In this document: positions 6,852 through 11,822 of the stretch, one piece after another
How positions within the stretch are numbered: position 1 is the stretch's first letter
How the letters are laid out: every line of letters starts with the position of its first letter
DNA from: an uncultured Burkholderiales bacterium
Lineage (GTDB): Bacteria > Pseudomonadota > Gammaproteobacteria > Burkholderiales > Burkholderiaceae_C
DNA length: 11,822 nt
Assembly: GCA_903926695.1 (NCBI GenBank)
Contig: CAIYKK010000127.1
Location: forward strand, 1-11,822
Direction of reading: 5' to 3'
The notes under the pieces: generated by a model
Seen by the model: the letters and a program-made list of their open reading frames with translations, nothing else
The model's database searches: none
What the model was told of the DNA's origin: nothing
Program-made: the position numbers and the translations under genes

Positions 6852-8052
6852 ACCCAGTGAAATTGGTGACGGAGGCTTTGGCGCGAAAGCGCTCGCCCAG
6901 CGTTTGGTTGCCAGCGGTGATGGCGAAAAAATCGTAGTCGCCCGCTTTTTCGCCCGCCATCAGGTACTGGAAATGATGCCGGTACCAGTTGCGCCGCATG
7001 GCGGCATAGGTCTGTGGCGTGAACAGGGTGACGTAGCGCGTTGACAGCAGCTTGGGCCGGGGTTCGGCGTTGGGTTCGGCGTTTTTGGGGTGCGTGATGC
7101 CGGTGGCGGCCACCGGGTCGATCAGGGCGAAACAGGCGCCATCGGTCGGCGCGGTGAAATCGACCCAGTCGATCTGCCGGGCCTCAAAAACGCTGGCCAG
7201 CTCGCAGCGAAAGCGCTCGGCGCGGGGCCAAAAGCTCAGCAGCGGAATGCACTGGCCCAGCGTGAGCAGGCTGATGCGCGGCCCCTGGCTGGCCAGCGCA
7301 GGCTCGATGTGCAGCGCGCGCGCCAGCACGGAAATGGCCATGATGGAGCCGGTGCTGTGGCCGACAAGCAGGATTTCGTCGTCCTGCGCGGCCTTGGCTT
7401 TGGCCACCAGTTGCTGGGCAAAAATATCGAGGCGCTCTTCCAGATCGGGCAGTTTGTCAACCGCCTGTTTTTCGGTAAAGGCATAAATGCGCAGCAGCCA
7501 GTAGCTGTTCATGCGCCGCTCCATCAGGCGGCCCAACTGCATCACAGCGGCAAATGCGCCTAGCCCGCCCGCCCAGACCAGCGCGGCGGACACGCCCGCC
7601 GCCCCGAGGGCGTAAACCGCCAGCGCGCCCGCGCCCAGAGCCAGCGACAGCACCGCCATGATCAGCAGAAACGGCACGACCGCCGCAACAAAAGGCGGCC
7701 AGGCGGTTGTCAGAAAGCGCCACAGCATGCCGTTGCCCACGCACATGGCAAACACCCGGCAGAAATCAAGCACGATGCGCAGTTCATTGCGCTGCCAGTG
7801 TTTGCGGATCAGGTCGTCCCAGCGCAGGCATTCGTAGCGGGTTTCGACTGTGCCATCGCCTATGTTCGCCTGCAGCGTCCAGGCCTGGCTGAGTTTGGAG
7901 GGTTTGGCGCTTTTGCCGACAGAAATCGCCATGCCGTTGACAGCCGCCTGTTTGGCCGATTCGCTCTGGTACAGGCGCCGGTAAAACGCCGGGCCGCGCG
8001 GATCAAAACCACTGAGGTAAAAGACGTGGCGTTTTTTAAGCTGGGAAACCAC
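6832..8052 (-). CDS. Membrane-anchored alpha/beta hydrolase (lipase/esterase-like)
   Basis: A 406-aa protein starting at GTG (8052). The nucleophile elbow is GHSTGS (231-236, Ser233), after a strand DEILLV, as in serine lipases and esterases. Candidate acid and base residues are Asp304 or Asp312 and His359/His360; their roles are guesses. Residues about 112-170 contain two or three hydrophobic helices that would hold it in the inner membrane, placed between an N-terminal part (HVFYLSGFDPRGPAFYRRLY) and the catalytic part. That N-terminal motif recurs, as far as I remember, in uncharacterised hydrolases of Burkholderiales. The stop codon (TGA, 6834-6832) is supplied by the end of element A; without the element the protein would end VFQ instead of VFH, so nothing important is lost. 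It was probably translationally coupled to the P450 gene before the insertion. Substrate unknown. Confidence 0.75.
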   Translation of the reverse strand: MVSQLKKRHVFYLSGFDPRGPAFYRRLYQSESAKQAAVNGMAISVGKSAKPSKLSQAWTLQANIGDGTVETRYECLRWDDLIRKHWQRNELRIVLDFCRVFAMCVGNGMLWRFLTTAWPPFVAAVVPFLLIMAVLSLALGAGALAVYALGAAGVSAALVWAGGLGAFAAVMQLGRLMERRMNSYWLLRIYAFTEKQAVDKLPDLEERLDIFAQQLVAKAKAAQDDEILLVGHSTGSIMAISVLARALHIEPALASQGPRISLLTLGQCIPLLSFWPRAERFRCELASVFEARQIDWVDFTAPTDGACFALIDPVAATGITHPKNAEPNAEPRPKLLSTRYVTLFTPQTYAAMRRNWYRHHFQYLMAGEKAGDYDFFAITAGNQTLGERFRAKASVTNFTGLKKVFH

Positions 8053-8233
8053 AAAGGCTCTTTATTGACAAAGGACTCACGGGAGGCGGCAGGGCTGGAG
8101 AAATACGCGGTTTCAATCGGCCAACGAAAAGGCAGGATTGGGGGGCCTGGCTTGAAAAATCCGCCGGGCAGCGTTCCATGAAACCGGTTTTTTTTACCGT
8201 GGCATGGGCGCCTCATGCCGCTGGAGCGTGAAT

Positions 8234-8263
8234 TTTATAGGAGATTACGCAGGGGTCTGGCAG
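8234..8263 (-). promoter_or_regulatory. Candidate sigma70 promoter for the hydrolase gene
   Basis: On the minus strand CTGCCA (8263-8258) and TATAAA (8239-8234) are separated by 18 bp. This AT-rich spot stands out in a GC-rich gap of 277 bp (8053-8329) that otherwise shows only short hairpins (8262-8275 and 8306-8321) near the end of the Sel1 gene. It would leave a leader of about 175 nt before the GTG at 8052. Confidence 0.35.
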
Positions 8264-8329
8264 CGCTCAAGCGCTTTGACGCAGCGGCGCAGGCTTGAGG
8301 CGCTGGCCCGGCAGAGCGGGCTAACCGGG

Positions 8330-9160
8330 CTAACTGGCGCGTGCGGGCTTGGCCTTCCAGGTTTGGGCCGAAGCTTCGGCATTTTTGCGCTGCTGGCGGT
8401 TCAGGCTGGACTCAATCTGGTTGCGGCTTTTGATGGCAGCGTCATAGTCGCGGGCGCTTGCCAGCAGCCACCAGAAATAGGCGGTTTCGGCACTCTTGGA
8501 AACGCCTCGGCCCTGCTCATACATCAAGCCCAGGTTGTACTGCGCAGCGGCATGGCCTTGCTCGGCGGCTTTGGTGTACCAGGCGACGGCCTGCGTTTCG
8601 TTCAGGGAAAGTCCTTTTCCCTGGGCGTACATCTGGCCTGTTTTGAACTGCGCCATGACATGGCCCTGGTCGGCGGCTTTGCGGTACCACGCGGCGGCCT
8701 GCTGGTCATTTTGGGAAACCCCTTTTCCCTGGGCATACAGCAGGCCCAAGCTGTATTGCGCGGACGCATGGCCCTGGTCGGCGGCTTTGCTGTACCACGC
8801 GGCGGCCTGCGCATCGTTTTTGGCAACGCCTTTACCCATGTAAAACATCTGGCCTATTTTGAACTGGGCCATGACATGGCCCTGCTCGGCGGCTTTGCGG
8901 TACCAGACGGCGGCCTGCGGGTTGTTCTCGGCGATGCCGTTGCCCAGGTCATACATCATGGCCAGGTTGTATTGGGCGATGACGTTGCCTTGCTCTGCCA
9001 GCTTTCGGAACCCCCCATAAGCCACCAGATAGTTCTGGGTCTTGGAGGCCGCAAGTGATTCCTGCAAAGTCTGGGCTGTGGCAGGCAGGCCCATGATGAG
9101 CGCCAGCGCCAGCGCCAGGAGTATCGGTTTTCCGAGTCGGCCAAATGCATTGATTTTCAT
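8330..9160 (-). CDS. Secreted Sel1-repeat (TPR-like) protein
   Basis: A 276-aa protein with a clear signal peptide (basic MKINAFGRLGK, hydrophobic core ILLALALALIMGL, cleavage expected after ATA at 29), so it is exported to the periplasm. Residues about 58-237 hold five Sel1-like repeats of 36 aa with the pattern AQYxLGxMYxxGxGVxxNxxQAAxWYxKAAxQGH. These fold as paired helices and normally serve as protein-binding scaffolds; no catalytic motif is present. A degenerate half repeat precedes them (AYGGFRKLAEQGN) and a basic Gln/Arg/Lys/Ala-rich tail follows. The ATG at 9160 lies directly at the left boundary of element B and has no ribosome binding site before it, so its original control region has probably been moved away. 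The partner is unknown. It lies upstream of the hydrolase gene with a 277-bp gap. Confidence 0.88.
   Translation of the reverse strand: MKINAFGRLGKPILLALALALIMGLPATAQTLQESLAASKTQNYLVAYGGFRKLAEQGNVIAQYNLAMMYDLGNGIAENNPQAAVWYRKAAEQGHVMAQFKIGQMFYMGKGVAKNDAQAAAWYSKAADQGHASAQYSLGLLYAQGKGVSQNDQQAAAWYRKAADQGHVMAQFKTGQMYAQGKGLSLNETQAVAWYTKAAEQGHAAAQYNLGLMYEQGRGVSKSAETAYFWWLLASARDYDAAIKSRNQIESSLNRQQRKNAEASAQTWKAKPARAS
8450..8989 (-). repeat. Five tandem 108-bp Sel1-coding repeats
   Basis: Each unit encodes 36 aa. Units 2 and 4 share HVMAQFKxGQM, while units 1, 3 and 5 share AQYxLxxxY, so the array alternates two types, which suggests expansion by duplicating a two-unit block. The DNA similarity would allow gain or loss of units by recombination. 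Confidence 0.8.
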
Positions 9161-9176
9161 CAGAATGGGCGTGAAA

Positions 9177-9224
9177 CCCCGGCCCTCAGGCCGGAGCGGT
9201 AGATCGCCGACTGCGCAGCAGTCG
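9177..9224 (+). repeat. Left-end hairpins of element B
   Basis: The first stem is CCCCGGCC...GGCCGGAG (9177-9196). The second is a perfect 7-bp stem, CGACTGC (9208-9214) with GCAGTCG (9218-9224) and a 3-nt loop. Positions 9173-9203 match the left end of element A at 26 of 31 bases. Confidence 0.65.
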
Positions 9225-9593
9225 TTACCCTTGGACTTACCTGAATCACGCTTGCCTTTCTTTTAGTCCGTTGTAAGGTGCCGGCTTTCCACCTGGCTGG
9301 GCCGTGAGGCTCTGTCCGTAAAGACCTTGTGACCCACACCTTGCGGTGTATGTCCCCTCGGGAATGTCAATAACCGGCTCCTGATCTTGCGATCAGCGGC
9401 TAAAACCTTAGCCCCTTTACCTTTGGTCTGCATGATTAAAGCCTTGCAGAGCAGCAAACCTCGGCCAGCATTTGCTGGTGCGTCTTGACGACCTATTACT
9501 AACGTAGCGGGTTGGTTACCGCTTTCCCTGCTTCAACCTAACTCTTTGTCTTTCGACTCCAAGCTCCGGCCTTTAGGCCGGGGTAATTGACAA
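9225..9593 (-). ncRNA. Structured RNA candidate, omegaRNA/HEARO-like, without its nuclease gene
   Basis: Read on the minus strand, this segment is a run of short hairpins: GTC-GAAA-GAC (9557-9548), a GCGG/CCGC stem (9522-9507), CCAGC/GCTGG (9478-9465), GGCTAA/TTAGCC (9413-9398), CTGATC-GCAA-GATCAG (9396-9381) and ACACC-GCAA-GGTGT (9349-9336). Three loops are GNRA tetraloops on the minus strand only, which sets the orientation. The layout (RNA inside IS200/IS605-type ends, with ATGA next to its 3' side) fits what is known of HEARO RNAs, the omegaRNAs of IscB nucleases, whose guide is 5'. There is no iscB ORF after it. I have not matched it to a covariance model. Confidence 0.45.
9564..9583 (+). 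repeat. Right-end hairpin of element B
   Basis: CTCCGGCC, loop TTTA, GGCCGGGG: an 8-bp stem with one mismatch, of the same form as the other IS200/IS605-type hairpins at 5666, 6806, 9177 and 11666. Confidence 0.6.
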
Positions 9594-9673
9594 AGCAGGA
9601 GGATGGTTTTATCAGTTTACCAAGCTGATCAGCAAATTTTCCCTTAAAAGCCCGAAATAGGCACTTCAGGCAC

Positions 9674-10699
9674 TCAGCGGCTGGCCGCCTCCATCAGCGC
9701 CAGCACTTCGGCGACCGAACTGCCGGGCAGGCCGCGCGCCATGCCCCGGCAAAAAAGACTGAGTAAATAATACAGCGCCCCGGCCTTGACCGGCACGGCA
9801 TGCACCGCGCTGCCCTGGCCGGTGACCAGCACCAGCCCGTTCTCTTGATGGCGCAGTTCGGCAAACTTACCGCGCTCTGCGCCATCGCGGCCAAAGCGCG
9901 CCGACGCGCTCCGGTTCATCAGCACCGCTGTGGCCAGCGGCATTTCTTCGGGCGTGAGCTGCAGCGTCAGTTTGTTATCCCAGTCATAGCCGCTGGCATC
10001 TAGCAGGGCATGGGCCGATTCGATGGTCACGACATGCACGCCCATGAAGCTGGCGCTACGGCGGTGCGGGCCGATTTCAAGGGTGTGCGCCGACTCCCGG
10101 CCCAGCAGACGCACCTGGAGCCGCCCCGGCAGGCTGAGCGCTCCGGGATCGAGATCATCGGCAATCGGAAAAACAGATTCCAGCGTTTCTTCTTGCGCAA
10201 AAATATGCTGCACGGGCGCCAGTCCCTGGCGCTTGAGTCGGCCCGGTTTGATGGGCGGCACAGGCACTTCTGGCTGTGGCTCGGGCGCAGGAACGGGCTG
10301 CCCGAGCAGCACTGCCAGCGCGGCGATGTCCTGCGGGTTACCCGCGAGCTGCGCAATGCGTGCCGACATGTCCCAACCCGAGGCCATCAGCGTCAAGCCA
10401 GCGCCAAACAGCGCAGGCCCGCTGCAACCCAGGCCGTGCCCCTGCACCCGGATTAAAAAATCCGGCCGGGTACACGCCGCCGCCCACGATACCAGCGCCA
10501 GTTCGCGGTGCTTTTCACGCCCGTTCAGGCACAGCAGCAAAGCGCGTTCGAGTTCGCTCTGCTGCAACGCGGGCAGGCTGGCCAGAAACGGGCCGACCAG
10601 GGTCTGATCGGGCGCAGGCGTGCCGCGCGCACGGCACACCTGCAGCCACAGGTTGGCGCACTGGGTCAGCCGTTCATCGGGCGGGGGGGTATCGGGCAT
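9674..10699 (-). CDS. Unrecognised 341-aa protein
   Basis: I do not recognise the family. The start is set at the ATG at 10699 because upstream residues in the same open frame look non-coding; no good ribosome binding site precedes it. Residues 1-135 are helical with several Cys (LTQCANLWLQVC, ERALLLCLNGREKHRELALVSW). A Pro-rich linker (137-152) separates them from a second domain (155-341) with beta-type stretches (RLQVRLLGRES, VHVVTI, LTLQLTPEEM, NGLVLVTGQ) and a helical end. It has no signal peptide and no convincing membrane helix, so it is probably cytoplasmic. A run of seven C on the coding strand (10689-10683) falls at codons 4-6, where slippage would kill the reading frame. It is followed downstream by element B and the Sel1 gene. 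Confidence 0.65.
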   Translation of the reverse strand: MPDTPPPDERLTQCANLWLQVCRARGTPAPDQTLVGPFLASLPALQQSELERALLLCLNGREKHRELALVSWAAACTRPDFLIRVQGHGLGCSGPALFGAGLTLMASGWDMSARIAQLAGNPQDIAALAVLLGQPVPAPEPQPEVPVPPIKPGRLKRQGLAPVQHIFAQEETLESVFPIADDLDPGALSLPGRLQVRLLGRESAHTLEIGPHRRSASFMGVHVVTIESAHALLDASGYDWDNKLTLQLTPEEMPLATAVLMNRSASARFGRDGAERGKFAELRHQENGLVLVTGQGSAVHAVPVKAGALYYLLSLFCRGMARGLPGSSVAEVLALMEAASR

Positions 10700-10803
10700 G
10701 GACGGGGTGTTTTGAGAGCGGTGCAGGATTAAGGCGGACGAAAAAACCACTAACCAGCCGATTAATGCTTCACTTCCAATGTAAAAATTTGCATGGGCGT
10801 AAT

Positions 10804-11169
10804 CTACAGGGAAATCCACGCCGGGGCGATACGCCGAGTCATTTTGCGGTGTCCATCGTGGCTCGGAACGATCTCCTCGGGCCAGCGGCGCAGTTTCGGC
10901 AACCAGAGCCGCATCGCCCTTGGCATGACACCCATCCCGGCACGGGCCAGACCGGATGCAACGCCTGAAGTCGCCGCACCGGCTCTGAAGCTGGTGGTGC
11001 CACAGGCCTTGAACGAGCCACTGACGGCGTCGCCAGGTCCGATATCGAACAACTCCCCCAGCAAATTGACCGGCCGTTCCTGTGCGGGCAGCGGCAAGCT
11101 GCATTCAGGTAAGGCTTCAAGAACTCCCGTTTTTGGATGCAGCGTCAGACGGCCCTGCGGGTCAACCAA
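10804..11169 (-). CDS. Possible hypothetical protein or 5'-truncated remnant
   Basis: A 121-codon frame with protein-like composition in its first two thirds (VDPQGRLTLHPKTGVLEALPE, then LLGELFDIGPGDAVSG and a Gly/Ala-rich stretch). The only standard start is a TTG at 11169 with no ribosome binding site. The frame stays open further upstream and still reads sensibly ([13 protein letters not shown]) back to about 11215, without ATG, GTG or TTG. This suggests a gene that has lost its 5' end near the promoter region of the divergent plus-strand gene at 11241. No family recognised and no signal peptide. A competing open frame covers the same bases (to 11104), so coding status is uncertain. Confidence 0.35.
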   Translation of the reverse strand: MVDPQGRLTLHPKTGVLEALPECSLPLPAQERPVNLLGELFDIGPGDAVSGSFKACGTTSFRAGAATSGVASGLARAGMGVMPRAMRLWLPKLRRWPEEIVPSHDGHRKMTRRIAPAWISL

Positions 11170-11229
11170 ACTTCGATTGATACGTTTAGATTCCAGAGTC
11201 TCATAGGTTTGAGCTCCGTAAAAAATCCA

Positions 11230-11234
11230 AAGGA
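11230..11234 (+). promoter_or_regulatory. Ribosome binding site supporting a TTG start
   Basis: AAGGA lies 6 nt before TTG at 11241. It decides the start, because the first ATG in frame (codon 24) would remove the signal peptide. Confidence 0.65.
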
Positions 11235-11240
11235 ATCTCC

Positions 11241-11594
11241 TTGAAATCTCAACTCCGTGTATTGGCCATTGTGGCTGGCGTGCTCTGCTCTTCTATCGCT
11301 TTTGCCAAAATGGACGCTCCTGCAGCGCCAGCAAGTGCAGCCGCCAGCGCCTCGACAACCTCTCTCGCTAAAACGCCAGCGGTCAAGAAAGATGCCGCAT
11401 CCGCTGCAAAAACCGCCGCTCCCATCACGGCAGCACCCGGCGGTGGCGATGGCAAAGTGTGGGTCAACACAAAATCCAAGGCTTACCACTGCGAAGGCAC
11501 CGAGTTCTATGGCAAAACCAAGGTCGGCGAATACATGACCGAAGCCGACGCAAAAGCCAAGGGCAACCGTGGCAAAGCCTGCGGCAAGAAGTAA
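11241..11594 (+). CDS. Small secreted Ala-rich protein, function unknown
   Basis: A 117-aa protein starting at TTG. Residues 1-22 are a classical signal peptide (KSQLR, hydrophobic core, cleavage after AFA); Cys16 lacks a proper lipobox, so it is probably not a lipoprotein. Residues 24-71 are an Ala/Ser/Thr/Pro/Lys linker of low complexity. Residues 72-117 form a small conserved-looking domain: [19 protein letters not shown], then [20 protein letters not shown]. Its two Cys (84 and 114) could form a disulfide in the periplasm. I recall this domain from uncharacterised periplasmic proteins of Burkholderiales, where its job is unknown. It stands alone and divergent from its minus-strand neighbours. 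A weak stem (CGGCAGT with ACTGTCG) lies about 15-40 nt after the stop but is not a convincing terminator. Confidence 0.8.
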   Translation: MKSQLRVLAIVAGVLCSSIAFAKMDAPAAPASAAASASTTSLAKTPAVKKDAASAAKTAAPITAAPGGGDGKVWVNTKSKAYHCEGTEFYGKTKVGEYMTEADAKAKGNRGKACGKK

Positions 11595-11665
11595 TTAAGC
11601 AACGAAAATCGGCAGTGGTTTAATTTTTACTGTCGTTCTACAAATTATCCATCTTGCGCGAAAAG

Positions 11666-11685
11666 CCCCGTCCTTCAGGGCGGGG
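11666..11685 (+). repeat. Solitary IS200/IS605-type end hairpin
   Basis: CCCCGTCCT (11666-11674) pairs with AGGGCGGGG (11677-11685), one G-T wobble, preceded by GAAAAG. It has the same form as the right end of element A. No partner end or tnpA/tnpB is seen in the window, so it is a relic or one end of an element or array beyond it. Confidence 0.55.
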
Positions 11686-11692
11686 ATTCAGG

Positions 11693-11794
11693 GCTGCCGC
11701 CAACTTCATCGCCATCGCCTACCGGCGCATGTCCAAACTCAAGCACTTGCCGGGCAATCCCTTGAACCGGCAGCGGCACAGGCCTCCGGGCTAA
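11693..11794 (+). pseudogene. C-terminal remnant of a DDE-type transposase (IS5-like?)
   Basis: Frame 2 reads AAANFIAIAYRRMSKLKHL and continues basic to a stop at 11792-11794. The ending resembles IS5-type transposase C-termini (xxATRYDKLAxNFxAxxY), from memory. Nothing recognisable precedes it: the IS200/IS605-type hairpin lies directly upstream, so the transposase body is missing or displaced. The rest of the window (11795-11822) shows nothing further. Confidence 0.4.
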
Positions 11795-11822
11795 TCCACC
11801 GCTGTGCCTGATGTCAAGTTCC

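Larger units (their letters stand above)
9161..9593. mobile_element. Non-autonomous IS200/IS605-type element without ORF (element B)
   Basis: The left end (TCAT at 9157-9160 outside, then 12 nt, GAAACCCC, a hairpin, GGTAGA, a second hairpin) has the same build as element A. A second IS200/IS605-type hairpin lies at 9564-9583. By the 10-nt spacing seen in A the right end would be near 9593 (ACAA), but GGAGGATG, which lies at the right end of A, recurs here at 9598-9605, so the boundary is uncertain by tens of bases. No credible protein gene lies inside: the 64-codon minus-strand ORF shows no family features. The interior is a structured RNA candidate on the minus strand. Confidence 0.6.

Noticed and set aside
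8450..8989. CRISPR-like periodic repeats
   Set aside because: The 108-bp period is coding, with no spacer-repeat alternation; these are Sel1 repeats. No CRISPR array is seen elsewhere.
8204..9058. 284-codon plus-strand ORF with repeated Gly/Leu/Ala stretches
   Set aside because: The repeats are the antisense image of the Sel1 repeats; there is no ribosome binding site or independent motif.
9263..9457. 64-codon minus-strand ORF inside element B, considered as an IscB fragment
   Set aside because: It has no RuvC or HNH motif, and its bases are accounted for by RNA hairpins.
10700..11104. N-terminal extension of the 341-aa protein to 476 aa
   Set aside because: The added residues are Arg/Trp/His-rich without structure and compete with a more protein-like frame at 10804-11169.

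Overview
The window is GC-rich (by eye about 60% or more), densely coded, and reads like accessory or semi-accessory DNA of a betaproteobacterium, probably Burkholderiales/Comamonadaceae. That placement is inferred from protein style (Ala/Arg-rich proteins, a class of P450 and small Ala-rich periplasmic proteins common there), not from a marker gene.

Layout. (1) Positions 1-3724, plus strand: three overlapping genes that look like a small condensin-type module. They are the C-terminal half of an SMC-like coiled-coil ATPase (cut by the window start and carrying a +1 frameshift at 1497-1500), an MksE/JetB-like winged-helix subunit, and a kleisin-like MksF/JetA candidate. The order ATPase-E-F is the reverse of the usual F-E-B order, and no nuclease subunit (MksG/JetD) is in view. 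(2) Positions 3747-10699, minus strand: in transcription order, an unrecognised 341-aa protein, a secreted Sel1-repeat protein, a membrane-anchored alpha/beta hydrolase, a cytochrome P450 and a small one-TM protein. Two IS200/IS605-type elements interrupt this series. (3) Positions 10804-11822: a possible remnant ORF, a small secreted Ala-rich protein on the plus strand, a solitary IS200/IS605-type hairpin and the tail of a transposase.

The strongest observations concern the two elements. Element A (5650-6835) carries tnpB only. Removing it in silico between TCAT (5646-5649) and TGGAAT (6836) rejoins the hydrolase to the P450 with an ATGA stop/start overlap and restores an AAAGG ribosome binding site 7 nt before the P450 start. 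The element therefore appears to have split a two-gene operon exactly at its overlap. Element B (9161 to about 9593) has a left end 26/31 identical to that of A, sits the same distance from a TCAT that is also a reversed start codon (Sel1 gene), and has no protein gene. Its minus strand folds into a chain of hairpins, three closed by GNRA-type loops, suggesting a standalone omegaRNA/HEARO-like RNA without its IscB nuclease. The TnpB in A lacks the usual RuvC-II glutamate and probably uses a relocated one.

How the genes work together: the first module would be a DNA-loop-extruding or plasmid-restricting complex if intact. The hydrolase and P450 were probably co-translated and may act on a common lipophilic substrate. 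Element A now separates the P450 from its own ribosome binding site.
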